The notes: generated by a model not told the origin, from the letters alone. Positions 1-9,051 are shown, numbered from the stretch's first letter. The stretch: 14,529 bases of DNA from Porphyromonadaceae bacterium (GCA_003517675.1 DPAC01000138.1:1-14529); one strand, 5' to 3'. Numbers and translations are program-made.

Positions 1-2
1 AA

Positions 3-539
3 GAGTTGGCGAAATATAAAGGAAAATACTGGGAAACTTGTCAGACATTCTCCGGCTCCTGGGGGTACTACCGGGATGAGACTTCGTGGAAAACGCATAA
101 CCAATTACTGGATCTGCTGATTACATCCACTGCGAATGGCGGAAACCTGCTATTAAATGTGGGGCCCACGGCAAAAGGCGAGTTCGATTACAGAGCCAAT
201 AAAGCATTGGAAGAATTGGGATACTGGATGGATGCTCACAGTGATGCCATTTACAATTGCACCTATGCGCCCGATGAGTTTACTCTTCCTGAAAATTTAA
301 ATGCCAGACTGACATACAATCCTACGGCGAGAAAACTCTATCTGCATTTATTTGACTATCCTTCAACCGGTACCATTACGTTGCCAAATTATGGAGGTAA
401 GGTAAGATATGCGCAATTATTGAATGATTATTCTGAAATACAATTTATGCAAGCGGACAATAATAAAGATATCATCCTCACCTTACCAAAAGTAAAACCG
501 CCTTACGAAGTGACTGTGATTGAATTTTTGCTGAAATAA
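3..539 (+). CDS. Alpha-L-fucosidase, GH29, C-terminal part (5' truncated)
   Basis: This is the 3' end of a glycoside hydrolase family 29 enzyme, which releases terminal alpha-L-fucose with retention of configuration. The reading frame is open to the window edge, so the true start and the catalytic Asp lie upstream. The visible part begins with the late (alpha/beta)8-barrel segment: WETCQTFSGSWGY, then LLDLLITSTANGGNLLLNVGP, which is the very conserved last barrel strand of GH29. TAKGEF and a helix ending ELGYWM follow. The last 90 or so residues look like the small C-terminal beta-sandwich of GH29 enzymes (YNPTARKLYLHLFDYP). The pattern fits the broad-specificity A-type group better than the B-type enzyme at 5057-6529, but this is judged on the C-terminus only. 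It is the first visible gene of the fucosidase cluster. Family call is secure; linkage preference is not visible. Confidence 0.9.
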   Translation, partial: ELAKYKGKYWETCQTFSGSWGYYRDETSWKTHNQLLDLLITSTANGGNLLLNVGPTAKGEFDYRANKALEELGYWMDAHSDAIYNCTYAPDEFTLPENLNARLTYNPTARKLYLHLFDYPSTGTITLPNYGGKVRYAQLLNDYSEIQFMQADNNKDIILTLPKVKPPYEVTVIEFLLK

Positions 540-716
540 AGCGTTTAAACCGCCCTGCCCGTTTATAGGAATTGTGCGCAATGAACACAAAAAATGATGT
601 CAAAGAGCGCATGTGGGACAAAAATCGCCTCAATATATCGCTAATTTATGATTCAATATGTATATTATTGTAAATATACTCTCAATTATAAAATCAATCA
701 CATTTTTCCGATGAAC

Positions 717-735
717 CAGCATTTTTCAGCATTTT
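717..735. repeat. Tandem 9-bp direct repeat in the leader of the next gene
   Basis: CAGCATTTT occurs at 717-725 and again at 727-735, a 10-nt period, about 40 nt upstream of the start at 773. It lies in the 233-nt AT-rich gap between the first two enzyme genes, where I see no convincing Bacteroidetes -33/-7 promoter and no clear terminator. One helical turn of spacing could suit a regulator site, but chance is equally possible in such AT-rich DNA. Confidence 0.25.
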
Positions 736-772
736 AAAAAATGGGGTTTACGGAGACTCAATTTTTATATCT

Positions 773-2617
773 ATGAAAAAGATTCCTATATTAATTATCC
801 TATCTGTTTTGTACGCAGGAACGATGATTTGGGGCCAGGAGCCGGAACGCTTGCGCCGGGATCAGAGTTTTTTCGGAATTCATTTTGACTTCCATGCAGG
901 CAGTGATTGCCATGAAATTGGGAAAAATACAACCCCGGAAATGGTGCAAACCATTATTGACATGGTACAGCCTGATTATATTCAAACTGATTGTAAGGGA
1001 CATGCCGGATATAGCAGTTATCCGACGAAAGTAGGGAATCGTGCTCCTGGATTTGTGGGCGATCCGCTCCGTATTTGGCGTGATGTGACTGCAAAGAATG
1101 GAATAGCACTCTACATGCACTATTCGGGTGTATGGGATACCCGCGCCATCGAATTGCATCCGGAATGGGCGGCAATACACGCTGACGGAAGCCGCGACAA
1201 AGATAAAACGTCTGTCTTCGGGACTTATGTCGATCAACTGCTTGTCCCACAGTTGAAAGAACTGGCAGGTGATTATCATGTGGATGGTGTATGGGTCGAT
1301 GGTGAATGTTGGGCAACGATTCCGGATTATGGAGAAAGGGCAGTAAGTTTGTTCCGCGAATCAACCGGAATCAACGACATACCTAAGTCGGCTGCCGATC
1401 CGCACTGGTATGAATGGATGCAGTTTCATCGCGAAGGGTTTCGTAAATATTTGCGCCACTATGTAGCGTCTGTGCGGTCGGAATATCCTGATTTTCAGAT
1501 TTGCAGCAATTGGGCTTTCACACATCACATGCCAGAACCGGTTTCTGTAGCACTTGATTTCCTCTCTGGCGATTTTTCACCGAACAACAGCATAAATTCC
1601 GCGCGTTATGCAGGACGTTATCTGGCTTCTCAGGGGCTTCCATGGGATTTGATGGCATGGAGTTTTTCTACGAATCCTTTTCCACGTGAACAAAAAACTG
1701 CCGTGCAACTGAAACGCGAAGCAGCCATCGTGTTGGCATTAGGGGGCGGCTTTCAGGCCTATTTCACACAGAACCGCGATGGGTCGGTACGGTTGGAAGA
1801 AATGCAAGTTATGGAAGAAGTGGCAAAATTTGCTCGTGAACGTCAACCTTGGTGTCAACATTCGGTACAGATTCCACAGATCGCACTTCTATTGTCAACA
1901 AGCGACTACCAACGCAATGCAGGAAGTTTGTTCCCGCAATATAAGGGACAATCCCAAGGAGTACTTCAATGCCTTCTCGAAAGTCAGTACAGTACCGATT
2001 TAGTAAGCGAAGAGACCCTGGCGCCCGACATGAGCCGGTTTCCAATCGTTGTGATCCCCGAATGGAAAAATATTTCCCCTGCATTTTGCATCGATTTGTT
2101 GGAATATGCCAAAGGAGGAGGTAGTTTGCTGGTAATCGGTCAGGAAACTTCTGAATATTTTGCTTCATTAGCAGGCATGCAATTACAGAATACCCGATTC
2201 ACATCCAGTACATTGGGAAAAGGAAAAATAGGTTTTCTCCCTTTAATGATAGGAGCGGAATATGAGAAAAGCGGCAATGAAAAATTACGCGAACAGTTAA
2301 ATACAGCCGTCCAAATGATGTTTCTAAATCCTCTGGTGGAAATCAGCGGTTCACCCTGGATTGATGTCTCCATTGGTCAGTTAAAAGGCAAAAAGTTGGT
2401 TCATCTCGTAAACACCTCCGGTGACCACAAAGGTGCAGGGATCATCAAATCGATAGAACCGGTCGGCCCCTTACAGATATCAATCCGTTGCGAGCATAAA
2501 CCGGAGAAAATCACACTACAACCGGAGGGAAAAATATGCGACTTTGTTTATGCAGACGGAAAAGCACAAGTTAAAGTCGATAAGGTGAATATCTATGATA
2601 TTTTGGTCATTGAATAA
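773..2617 (+). CDS. Exported GH151/GHL6-like glycoside hydrolase, putative alpha-L-fucosidase
   Basis: A 614-residue exported protein. The N-terminus (MKKIPILIILSVLYAGTMIWG, cut before QEP) is a standard signal peptide, so it acts in the periplasm or outside. Residues 30-200 carry a barrel domain resembling the hypothetical glycosyl hydrolase 6 group: HFDFHAG near 38, QTDCKGHAGYSSYPTKVGN near 95, MHYSGVWD near 115, and HVDGVWVDGECWA near 170. Asp176 in that last strand sits like the retaining nucleophile of GH29-type barrels; Glu178 is nearby. Residues about 365-470 (IALLLSTSDYQR, VVIPEWKNIS, GGGSLLVIGQE) look like the Rossmann-like beta-galactosidase trimerisation domain, and a beta-rich tail follows. 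That layout (COG1874-like barrel plus amidotransferase-like domain) is known for GH151 fucosidases. I infer fucosidase activity from this and from its place between fucosidase genes; it may belong to an uncharacterised family instead. Confidence 0.65.
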   Translation: MKKIPILIILSVLYAGTMIWGQEPERLRRDQSFFGIHFDFHAGSDCHEIGKNTTPEMVQTIIDMVQPDYIQTDCKGHAGYSSYPTKVGNRAPGFVGDPLRIWRDVTAKNGIALYMHYSGVWDTRAIELHPEWAAIHADGSRDKDKTSVFGTYVDQLLVPQLKELAGDYHVDGVWVDGECWATIPDYGERAVSLFRESTGINDIPKSAADPHWYEWMQFHREGFRKYLRHYVASVRSEYPDFQICSNWAFTHHMPEPVSVALDFLSGDFSPNNSINSARYAGRYLASQGLPWDLMAWSFSTNPFPREQKTAVQLKREAAIVLALGGGFQAYFTQNRDGSVRLEEMQVMEEVAKFARERQPWCQHSVQIPQIALLLSTSDYQRNAGSLFPQYKGQSQGVLQCLLESQYSTDLVSEETLAPDMSRFPIVVIPEWKNISPAFCIDLLEYAKGGGSLLVIGQETSEYFASLAGMQLQNTRFTSSTLGKGKIGFLPLMIGAEYEKSGNEKLREQLNTAVQMMFLNPLVEISGSPWIDVSIGQLKGKKLVHLVNTSGDHKGAGIIKSIEPVGPLQISIRCEHKPEKITLQPEGKICDFVYADGKAQVKVDKVNIYDILVIE

Positions 2618-2665
2618 ACTATATCATTATTCCTTGTCGACCGAGTAAAACTGAAAAATATTCAA

Positions 2666-5038
2666 ATGAAACGTTTTTTTTACCATTTTACTTTGTTGAT
2701 CCTTCTTGTAACAGGCGGATGCAAACAAGAGCAAGAGCTGTCACAGCTTCGGTTGTGGTATCAACAGCCTGCCGAGAAATGGACAGAAGCATTGCCCGTT
2801 GGTAATGGACGCTTGGGAGCCATGATTTTCGGCAATCCTTTCAAGGAGAGAATTCAACTGAATGAGGAAAGCCTTTGGGCGGGATCACGTATTAACAGTA
2901 ATAATCCCGAGGCATTAGAAAACCTTCCAAAAGTGCGACAACTGATACTTGATGGTAAATTGGAAGAGGCGACTCAACTGATTGGTCAAACCATGCTGAG
3001 TACGCCACCCAGAGTTCGTTCTTACCAGACAATGGGTGATTTACTAATTGATTATCCAGAAGGAGACACGACCGGATACTTGCGGGAACTGGACCTGTCC
3101 TCAGGCATTTCCAGAACACGGTTTTCTCTTGGTGAAGCGGGTATGGCTCAGGAGGTGTTTGCTTCAGCTCCCGGAGACCTGATTGTCATACGTCTCAAAC
3201 CGGAGCAAAAATCGGCGTTGAATGCTGTTATTCGACTTGAACGCGAACGGGATGCCATCACGGAAGCTTGGGACAATGGACTGTTGATGAGAGGCCAAAT
3301 CGTCGATCTGGACGATCCGGAAAGAGGCCCGGGCGGTATGCATATGCGTTTTTCTGCTGTCCTGGAAGTACTTCCCGTGGGTGGAAGCGTGACACACGAG
3401 GGTAAGTCTGTCCGAATTCAAGGGGCAGACGAGGCATTGCTATTGCTTACTGCTGCGACAGATTATAATCTCTCGCTGTTGAACTTTGACCCTTCAATAG
3501 ATCCGGTACAGAAGTGCATGGACATCCTTTCGAAAGCGCGGGTAAAATCATACAAACAACTTTTGAAAGAACACTTGAAAGAATACAAAAATCTTTTCGA
3601 CCGTGTTTCTATTGACCTGGGGGATAACCCGCAACAATCCGCATTATCCACGGACATCCGCTTAAAGTCTATAAAGGATGGAGCCGACGACCCGGGGCTT
3701 ATTGCCTTGTATTTCCAATACGGACGTTACCTGCTAATGAGTAGCTCGCGAGCCCCTGGCATTCTCCCTGCAAATTTACAGGGAATATGGAACGAGGAGT
3801 TTGAAGCCCCATGGAATGCTGATTTCCATACCAACATCAATTTGCAGATGAATTATTGGCCGGCTGGAGTATGTAACCTGCCTGAAACAGAATTACCGTT
3901 AATCGGATTTATGGAGCAGTTGCAGGAACCGGGTTCGGTAACAGCCCGGGAGACATATGGGGCCGACGGCTGGACGGTGCACCACCTGACCGACGCATTC
4001 GGACGGACAGCCATTATGGATGGCGTGTGGGGATGCTTCCCCATGGGTGGCCCCTGGATGGCATTCCAATTATACGAACATTATGCTTTTACAGGCGACA
4101 AGAAAATCCTCGAAGAGAAAATATACCCACTCATGAAATCTTCGGCACAGTTTGTACTCGATTTCCTGATCCGAGATAAGGAAGGACAGTGGGTAACGGC
4201 ACCTTCCAATTCGCCGGAGAATACCTTTATAGACCCGGAAACGGGCATTCGTTCCCAAGTGACATATGCGGCAACCATAGACATTCAAATCATCACCGAA
4301 CTATTTCAAAGTTGCCTGTCTGCCGCAAATATCCTCGAAACCGATGCAGCATTCGCCGATTCATTAAGCCGGGTACTCCGCGAATTACCGCCGGTAAAAG
4401 TTTCGCAACGACATGGAGGTATACAGGAATGGATCAAGGATTACGAGGAGGCTGAGCCAGGACATCGCCATATGTCACATTTATTGGGATTACACCCTGG
4501 AACTCAGATTACCCCGGAGACACCCCAACTGTTTGAAGCTGCGAAAAAGACCTTGCAAAACCGTTTGTCGGCAGGAGGGGGACATACCGGTTGGAGCCGC
4601 GCATGGATAATTAATTTTTATGCACGTATGCTCGACGGAGAAAGCGCACACCATCACTTAACAGAATTGTTGCGCAAATCAACGTTACCTAACCTTTTTG
4701 ACACTCATCCGCCTTTTCAGATTGACGGGAATTTCGGGGGAACCGCCGGCATCGCTGAAATGCTGATTCAGTCACACGCGGGGTACATCACGGTGTTACC
4801 AGCACTTCCAAAGGCATGGAATACAGGCAGTGTTACAGGTTTACTGGCACGTGGTGGCTTCGAAACCGATATCTCCTGGGAGAACGGTAAGCTGGAGCAA
4901 CTAACGGTTTATTCAAAAGCGGGTAATCCTCTGGTGGTAAAGTACGGGGAAACTACTATCCAAACAGCAACGGAAAAAGGAAAAATCTACAAATTTACTT
5001 CCCCTGACGGTAAAACAATCACACTGATTTCGCAATAG
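2666..5038 (+). CDS. Alpha-L-fucosidase, GH95, probable surface lipoprotein
   Basis: A 790-residue GH95 enzyme, an inverting fucosidase family best known for alpha-1,2-linked terminal fucose (some members act on alpha-L-galactose). The N-terminal GH95 domain begins at LRLWYQQPAEKWTEALPVGNGRLGAMIFG, the family's hallmark opening. Catalytic positions are all present by comparison with the Bifidobacterium bifidum AfcA pattern: Asn390 and Asn392 in NINLQMNYWP, Glu518 in SPEN, and Asp687 in FQIDGNFGGTAGI. The start gives a lipoprotein signal with the modified Cys at 19 (LVTGGC). It is followed by KQEQE, an acidic patch close to the Cys that resembles the lipoprotein export signal of Bacteroidetes, so surface exposure is likely. 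It starts 48 nt after the previous gene. Its stop codon lies within a hexanucleotide repeat shared with the next gene. Length is normal and no key residue is missing. Confidence 0.95.
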   Translation: MKRFFYHFTLLILLVTGGCKQEQELSQLRLWYQQPAEKWTEALPVGNGRLGAMIFGNPFKERIQLNEESLWAGSRINSNNPEALENLPKVRQLILDGKLEEATQLIGQTMLSTPPRVRSYQTMGDLLIDYPEGDTTGYLRELDLSSGISRTRFSLGEAGMAQEVFASAPGDLIVIRLKPEQKSALNAVIRLERERDAITEAWDNGLLMRGQIVDLDDPERGPGGMHMRFSAVLEVLPVGGSVTHEGKSVRIQGADEALLLLTAATDYNLSLLNFDPSIDPVQKCMDILSKARVKSYKQLLKEHLKEYKNLFDRVSIDLGDNPQQSALSTDIRLKSIKDGADDPGLIALYFQYGRYLLMSSSRAPGILPANLQGIWNEEFEAPWNADFHTNINLQMNYWPAGVCNLPETELPLIGFMEQLQEPGSVTARETYGADGWTVHHLTDAFGRTAIMDGVWGCFPMGGPWMAFQLYEHYAFTGDKKILEEKIYPLMKSSAQFVLDFLIRDKEGQWVTAPSNSPENTFIDPETGIRSQVTYAATIDIQIITELFQSCLSAANILETDAAFADSLSRVLRELPPVKVSQRHGGIQEWIKDYEEAEPGHRHMSHLLGLHPGTQITPETPQLFEAAKKTLQNRLSAGGGHTGWSRAWIINFYARMLDGESAHHHLTELLRKSTLPNLFDTHPPFQIDGNFGGTAGIAEMLIQSHAGYITVLPALPKAWNTGSVTGLLARGGFETDISWENGKLEQLTVYSKAGNPLVVKYGETTIQTATEKGKIYKFTSPDGKTITLISQ

Positions 5039-5058
5039 ATATAGATATAGATATAGAT
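5035..5058. repeat. Four perfect ATAGAT copies bridging a stop and a start codon
   Basis: ATAGAT is repeated four times without error. The first copy contains the TAG stop of the GH95 gene and the last two bases of the fourth copy are the first two bases of the ATG of the GH29 gene. The whole 18-nt gap between the genes is therefore simple-sequence repeat, and no Shine-Dalgarno site is present. Gain or loss of a unit would change the gene spacing by 6 nt without altering either reading frame. Confidence 0.9.
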
Positions 5059-6529
5059 GATGAAAAAAACAATCCACACAATCACCTTTCTGGTTTGCTA
5101 CGCGGTGGGTATGGTACTGACAGCCTGTCTACCCGGGAAAAGTGTAGAGCCGTCGGCTCCGCTATTGCCGGTACCGTCTGAAAACCAGCTTGCCTGGCAC
5201 CAAATGGAAATGAATGCATTCATTCATTTCACGACCAATACTTTTACCGGTAAGGAATGGGGCTATGGCAACGAAAGCCCTTCCCTCTTCAATCCCACCG
5301 AATTGGATGTCAACCAATGGATATCCGTTTTGAAAGAGGCCGGATTCAAAGGGGTGATCCTGACATGCAAACACCATGATGGTTTCTGCCTGTGGCCTTC
5401 CGAATATACGGAACACTCCGTTAAAAACAGTCCCTATAAGAAAGGAAACGGTGATATCGTGAAAGAAGTGAGCGATGCCTGCAAAAAGCATGGCCTGAAA
5501 TTCGGCGTGTATCTGTCACCATGGGATCGTAATCATGTTGACTATGGAAAACCTGAATATATCACTTATTACCGGAATCAGTTGCGTGAATTACTCACAA
5601 ACTATGGAGACATTTTTGAAGTGTGGTTTGATGGGGCCAATGGAGGGACTGGTTGGTATGGCGGTGCCAACGAAGAACGCAGAATTGACAGAGAAACCTA
5701 CTATGATTGGGAAAACACCTTTACAATTGTGCGTGAATTGCAACCAAATGCGGTTATATTTTCAGATGCCGGCCCTGATGTTCGTTGGATAGGAAACGAG
5801 AGAGGATATGCAGGAGAAACCAACTGGAACACCATCACCCCGGATACTTTATACCCTGGAAAAGCAGGAATCCAGAAACTTCTGAACACCGGTTCCATCG
5901 ATGGCTCCCACTGGATCCCGGGTGAGGTGGATGTATCCATCAGGCCGGGATGGTTTTACCATGCTGAGGAAGACTCCCTTGTAAAAACACCTGAACAACT
6001 GTTCAATATCTACCTTACTTCAGTAGGCAGAGGGTCGGTGCTATTATTGAATGTCCCACCCGACAGAAGGGGACTGATCCATGAGAACGATATCCGGTCG
6101 CTTCAGGGTTTCAGGAAACTGCTTCATGAGACTTTTTCGAATAACCTGGCAATCGGGACAACAGTGAAAGCAAGCAGTTATAGAGGTAAATCGTCCCAAT
6201 TTTCTCCTGAGAACCTGATTGATGGAGATAAAGAAACGTATTGGGCAATGGACGATGATGTGGTGACGGGTAGTTTCGAACTGGAATTCAGTGAACCCCA
6301 AACGGTTTCTTACATCCTCTTGCAAGAATATATTCCTTTGGGTCAACGGATCAAATCATTCCGCGTGGAAGTGTGGAACAATGATGAATGGGAAACAGTG
6401 TCCGAAGCCACAACCATCGGGTACAAAAGAATTTTGCAGATAAACCCTGTAAAAACTACAAAAATAAGAATACATATCACTGATTCAAAAGCCTGCCCGG
6501 TAATTTCAAACGTAGAACTTTATGAATAA
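5057..6529 (+). CDS. Alpha-L-fucosidase, GH29 B-type, lipoprotein with C-terminal F5/8-type (CBM32-like) domain
   Basis: A 490-residue GH29 enzyme. Two ATGs lie side by side (5057 and 5060); both give a lipoprotein signal with lipobox VLTAC, Cys24 from the first. No acidic patch follows the Cys, so periplasmic anchoring is more likely than for the GH95 neighbour. The barrel opens with WHQMEMNAFIHFTTNTFTG and has ILTCKHHDGFCLWPS. The nucleophile is Asp192 in VWFDGANGG. Glu248 in GPDVRWIGNERG occupies the acid/base position of B-type GH29 enzymes (alpha-1,3/1,4-fucosidases acting on Lewis-type branches), and GETNWNTI after it is also B-type. Residues about 365-490 form an F5/8 type C domain (SPENLIDGDKETYW, IRIHITDS near the end), a usual partner in this subgroup and possibly a galactose-type binder. 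It is spaced 18 nt from the genes on each side, so co-transcription is likely. Subtype is inferred from motifs, not tested. Confidence 0.92.
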   Translation: MMKKTIHTITFLVCYAVGMVLTACLPGKSVEPSAPLLPVPSENQLAWHQMEMNAFIHFTTNTFTGKEWGYGNESPSLFNPTELDVNQWISVLKEAGFKGVILTCKHHDGFCLWPSEYTEHSVKNSPYKKGNGDIVKEVSDACKKHGLKFGVYLSPWDRNHVDYGKPEYITYYRNQLRELLTNYGDIFEVWFDGANGGTGWYGGANEERRIDRETYYDWENTFTIVRELQPNAVIFSDAGPDVRWIGNERGYAGETNWNTITPDTLYPGKAGIQKLLNTGSIDGSHWIPGEVDVSIRPGWFYHAEEDSLVKTPEQLFNIYLTSVGRGSVLLLNVPPDRRGLIHENDIRSLQGFRKLLHETFSNNLAIGTTVKASSYRGKSSQFSPENLIDGDKETYWAMDDDVVTGSFELEFSEPQTVSYILLQEYIPLGQRIKSFRVEVWNNDEWETVSEATTIGYKRILQINPVKTTKIRIHITDSKACPVISNVELYE

Positions 6530-6547
6530 GTTTTGATGGAAATCGGT

Positions 6548-8956
6548 ATGAAATTTTTATCCACCCTCCTTGCCGCTGCGACACTGCTTCCCTGTACTGC
6601 GCCAGCTAAAACGATCCAGGAGCTCGCCCTGCGGTTTAACACTCCGGCCGCCGTCTGGGAGGAGACCCTGCCTCTCGGCAACGGACGCATCGGCATGATG
6701 CCCGATGGCGGTATAGACAAAGAGCTTATTGTGCTCAACGACATTACCATGTGGTCGGGTAGTGTAGACCCCGAAGCGCTGAATCCCGAAGCACTCACTT
6801 ACCTGCCGGAAATCAGGAAACTGCTGCTTACCGGGAAAAATGAGGAAGCGCAACGCATGATGTACAATCATTTCCGGTGCGGCGGGCTCGGTTCTGCTTT
6901 CGGCAAGGCGAAGGATGCACCCTACGGTTGTTTTCAAATGCTGGGAAACATGCAGATCAGCTATTCCTATCCACAAACGGAAGATGTACGGAATTATGTT
7001 CGGAGACTTTCTCTCAACGATGCAGTGGCGTCCACCACGTTTACAAAAGGCGAAACCACTTATACGCGTGAGTATATCGCATCACACGCCAACGATGTAC
7101 TGGGTATTCACATAGCTGCCAATAAAAAAGGCTCGGTTTCTTTTGAAGTGAGCCTGAGCCGCCCGGAGCGGGCAACCGTATCGGTGAAAGAGAATACCCT
7201 CATCATGGAAGGGCAACTAAACGATGGATACAATACAGGCAAAGGTGTCCGTTACCTTACCAAGGTAAAAATCGTCAACAAAGGCGGAGAGTTGACTGCA
7301 GGTGACAATACCCTGGCCATCACACATGCCGATGAGGCGGTCATCATCGTTTCCACCTCCACTGATATGATCGATAAAAACTACAGGTCAACGATAGACA
7401 GTTTGCTCGAGCAAGCAAAAAACATCTCGTTCGAAAAAATGAAACAGGCACATGTTGCCTCTTACAGAAAAAAGTTCGACCGTGTGGAGCTTCGATTGGG
7501 CGAACAAGACAACGCCACGCCCACCAACGAACGCCTTACGGGGTTCCAAACGGACGATGATCCGGCATTTGCCGCCCTCTATTTTCAGTACGGTCGCTAC
7601 CTGATGATCTGCGGGACCCATGAAAACTCGCTTCCACTCAACCTTCAGGGCCTGTGGGCCAATCAGGTGCAGACCCCCTGGAACGGTGACTACCACCTGA
7701 ATATCAATGTACAGATGAACTATTGGCCAGTGGAAGTGTGCAACCTGTCGGAACTGCATAAGTCCCTTATCGATTTCACCCAATCAATGGTGCCGTCAGG
7801 AGAAGCTACCGCCCAAACGTTTTACGGTGCCGGCGGATGGCTGGCTCACATGATGAGCAACCCGTGGAAGTTCACTGCACCGGGCGAACATGCTTCGTGG
7901 GGTGCCACCATGACAGGAGGAGCATGGCTTTGTGAACACCTTTGGGAACACTATGCCTTTACACAGGATGAAGAATACCTACGTGCTGTTTACCCGGCTT
8001 TCGCCGGTGCAGCGCAGTTCTTCCTCTGCAGCATGATTGTCGAACCCAAAAACGGGTGGCTTGTTACTGCTCCCTCCTCGTCGCCCGAAAATGCTTTTTA
8101 CATGCCCGGAAGCAACAATCCCGTTGACGTGTGCATGGGCCCAACCATGGATATCCAGATTGTAAAGGAATTGTTTACCAATGTCCTGTCGGCAGCAGAA
8201 ATTCTCGGTATCGAAGACAAGACAACCGCCAATATCCGCGAAGCGCTGCCGAAACTCCCCCCGATGCAGGTCAGTCCCAAGGGTTATTTGCAAGAGTGGC
8301 TCGAGGACTATCAAGAGGTGGACCCCAAGCACCGCCATGTTTCACACCTCTACGGATTGTACCCGTCAAACCAGATATCGCCCAACACCACACCTGAACT
8401 GGCAGCAGCGGCACGCGAAACGCTGGAACGTCGTGGCGATGCCGGAACCGGATGGTCCCGTGCATGGAAAATTAATTTCTGGGCACGCCTGCACGACGGG
8501 AACCGTGCTTACAAACTGCTCAAAAGCCTGCTGGAACCCACTTCCGGGAATGAAGTACAAATGAATCACGGGGCCGGAACGTACCCCAATCTGTTCTGCG
8601 CGCACCCGCCTTTTCAGATCGATGGCAATCTCGGCGGCACTGCGGGAATTGCTGAAATGCTGATTCAGAGTCAGGACGGATACATACAACTTCTTCCAGC
8701 ACTACCTGATAAATGGTCGGCTGGTAGTTTCAAAGGCCTACGTGTACGTGGCGGCGGCGAAGTAGATGCAACCTGGAGCAATAACCGGCTGTCCTCGGCG
8801 ACCATCAAGGCGATAACCGGCAATACTTTCAGCGTGAAAGTTCCCGATTATGTTACAGCAGTAAAACATAACGGAAATGAATTAACCATAAAAGATGGTT
8901 ATGTTTCGGTAGTGCTGAAAGAAGAACAGGAAGCAAAACTGAAGTTTATTCAATAG
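6548..8956 (+). CDS. Alpha-L-fucosidase, second GH95, secreted (non-lipoprotein)
   Basis: A second full GH95 fucosidase, 802 residues from the ATG at 6548. An ATG at 6536 and a TTG at 6533 are in frame, but the 6548 start leaves a clean signal peptide (MKFLSTLLAAATLLPCTAPA, cut before KTIQ); Cys16 has Pro before it, so this is not a lipobox. The GH95 opening (LALRFNTPAAVWEETLPLGNGRIG) and the catalytic set are intact: Asn385/Asn387 in NINVQMNYWP, Glu514 in SPEN, Asp692 in FQIDGNLGGTAGI. It differs clearly from the GH95 at 2666-5038, with several loop insertions (for example GSAFGKAKDAPYGC near residue 115 and NEVQMNHGAGTY near 673), so the two are diverged paralogues rather than a fresh duplication. 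Arginine codons are mostly CGN (26 of 30 by my hand count). The predicted location (periplasm or released) complements the lipoprotein copy. Confidence 0.94.
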   Translation: MKFLSTLLAAATLLPCTAPAKTIQELALRFNTPAAVWEETLPLGNGRIGMMPDGGIDKELIVLNDITMWSGSVDPEALNPEALTYLPEIRKLLLTGKNEEAQRMMYNHFRCGGLGSAFGKAKDAPYGCFQMLGNMQISYSYPQTEDVRNYVRRLSLNDAVASTTFTKGETTYTREYIASHANDVLGIHIAANKKGSVSFEVSLSRPERATVSVKENTLIMEGQLNDGYNTGKGVRYLTKVKIVNKGGELTAGDNTLAITHADEAVIIVSTSTDMIDKNYRSTIDSLLEQAKNISFEKMKQAHVASYRKKFDRVELRLGEQDNATPTNERLTGFQTDDDPAFAALYFQYGRYLMICGTHENSLPLNLQGLWANQVQTPWNGDYHLNINVQMNYWPVEVCNLSELHKSLIDFTQSMVPSGEATAQTFYGAGGWLAHMMSNPWKFTAPGEHASWGATMTGGAWLCEHLWEHYAFTQDEEYLRAVYPAFAGAAQFFLCSMIVEPKNGWLVTAPSSSPENAFYMPGSNNPVDVCMGPTMDIQIVKELFTNVLSAAEILGIEDKTTANIREALPKLPPMQVSPKGYLQEWLEDYQEVDPKHRHVSHLYGLYPSNQISPNTTPELAAAARETLERRGDAGTGWSRAWKINFWARLHDGNRAYKLLKSLLEPTSGNEVQMNHGAGTYPNLFCAHPPFQIDGNLGGTAGIAEMLIQSQDGYIQLLPALPDKWSAGSFKGLRVRGGGEVDATWSNNRLSSATIKAITGNTFSVKVPDYVTAVKHNGNELTIKDGYVSVVLKEEQEAKLKFIQ

Positions 8957-8961
8957 CTTTT

Positions 8962-9051
8962 ATTGCATGCTCCTGATGGCTCTGTCACTCTCATCATCCA
9001 GGCTGCCGCCCATCTTCTGTATTCACACAGAGCCGTAAGCTGCATGGCAAT
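8962..9051. repeat. 90-bp imperfect inverted repeat (fold-back) between GH95 and GH20-like genes
   Basis: The 127-nt gap holds a nested inverted repeat. The inner arms are GGCTCTGT (8978-8985) and ACAGAGCC (9027-9034), a perfect 8 bp extended by a G-T and an A-T pair outward. The outer arms are ATTGCATGC (8962-8970) against GCAT-G-GCAAT (9042-9051) with one bulged G. A 41-nt loop lies between the inner arms. There is no T-run straight after it, so it is not a standard terminator. It could be an mRNA processing or stability structure within the operon, or the remnant of a small mobile element. I do not recognise it. Confidence 0.5.

Noticed and set aside
540..772. Promoter in the gap between the first two genes
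   Set aside because: AT-rich, but I found no TAnnTTTG box with a suitable -33 TTTG; the GTTTAAAC palindrome near 543 is too short to interpret.
8978..9034. GGCTCTGT ends as IS26/IS6100-type terminal repeats
   Set aside because: Only the first eight bases resemble those ends, the following bases differ, no transposase is present, and the ends are just 57 nt apart.
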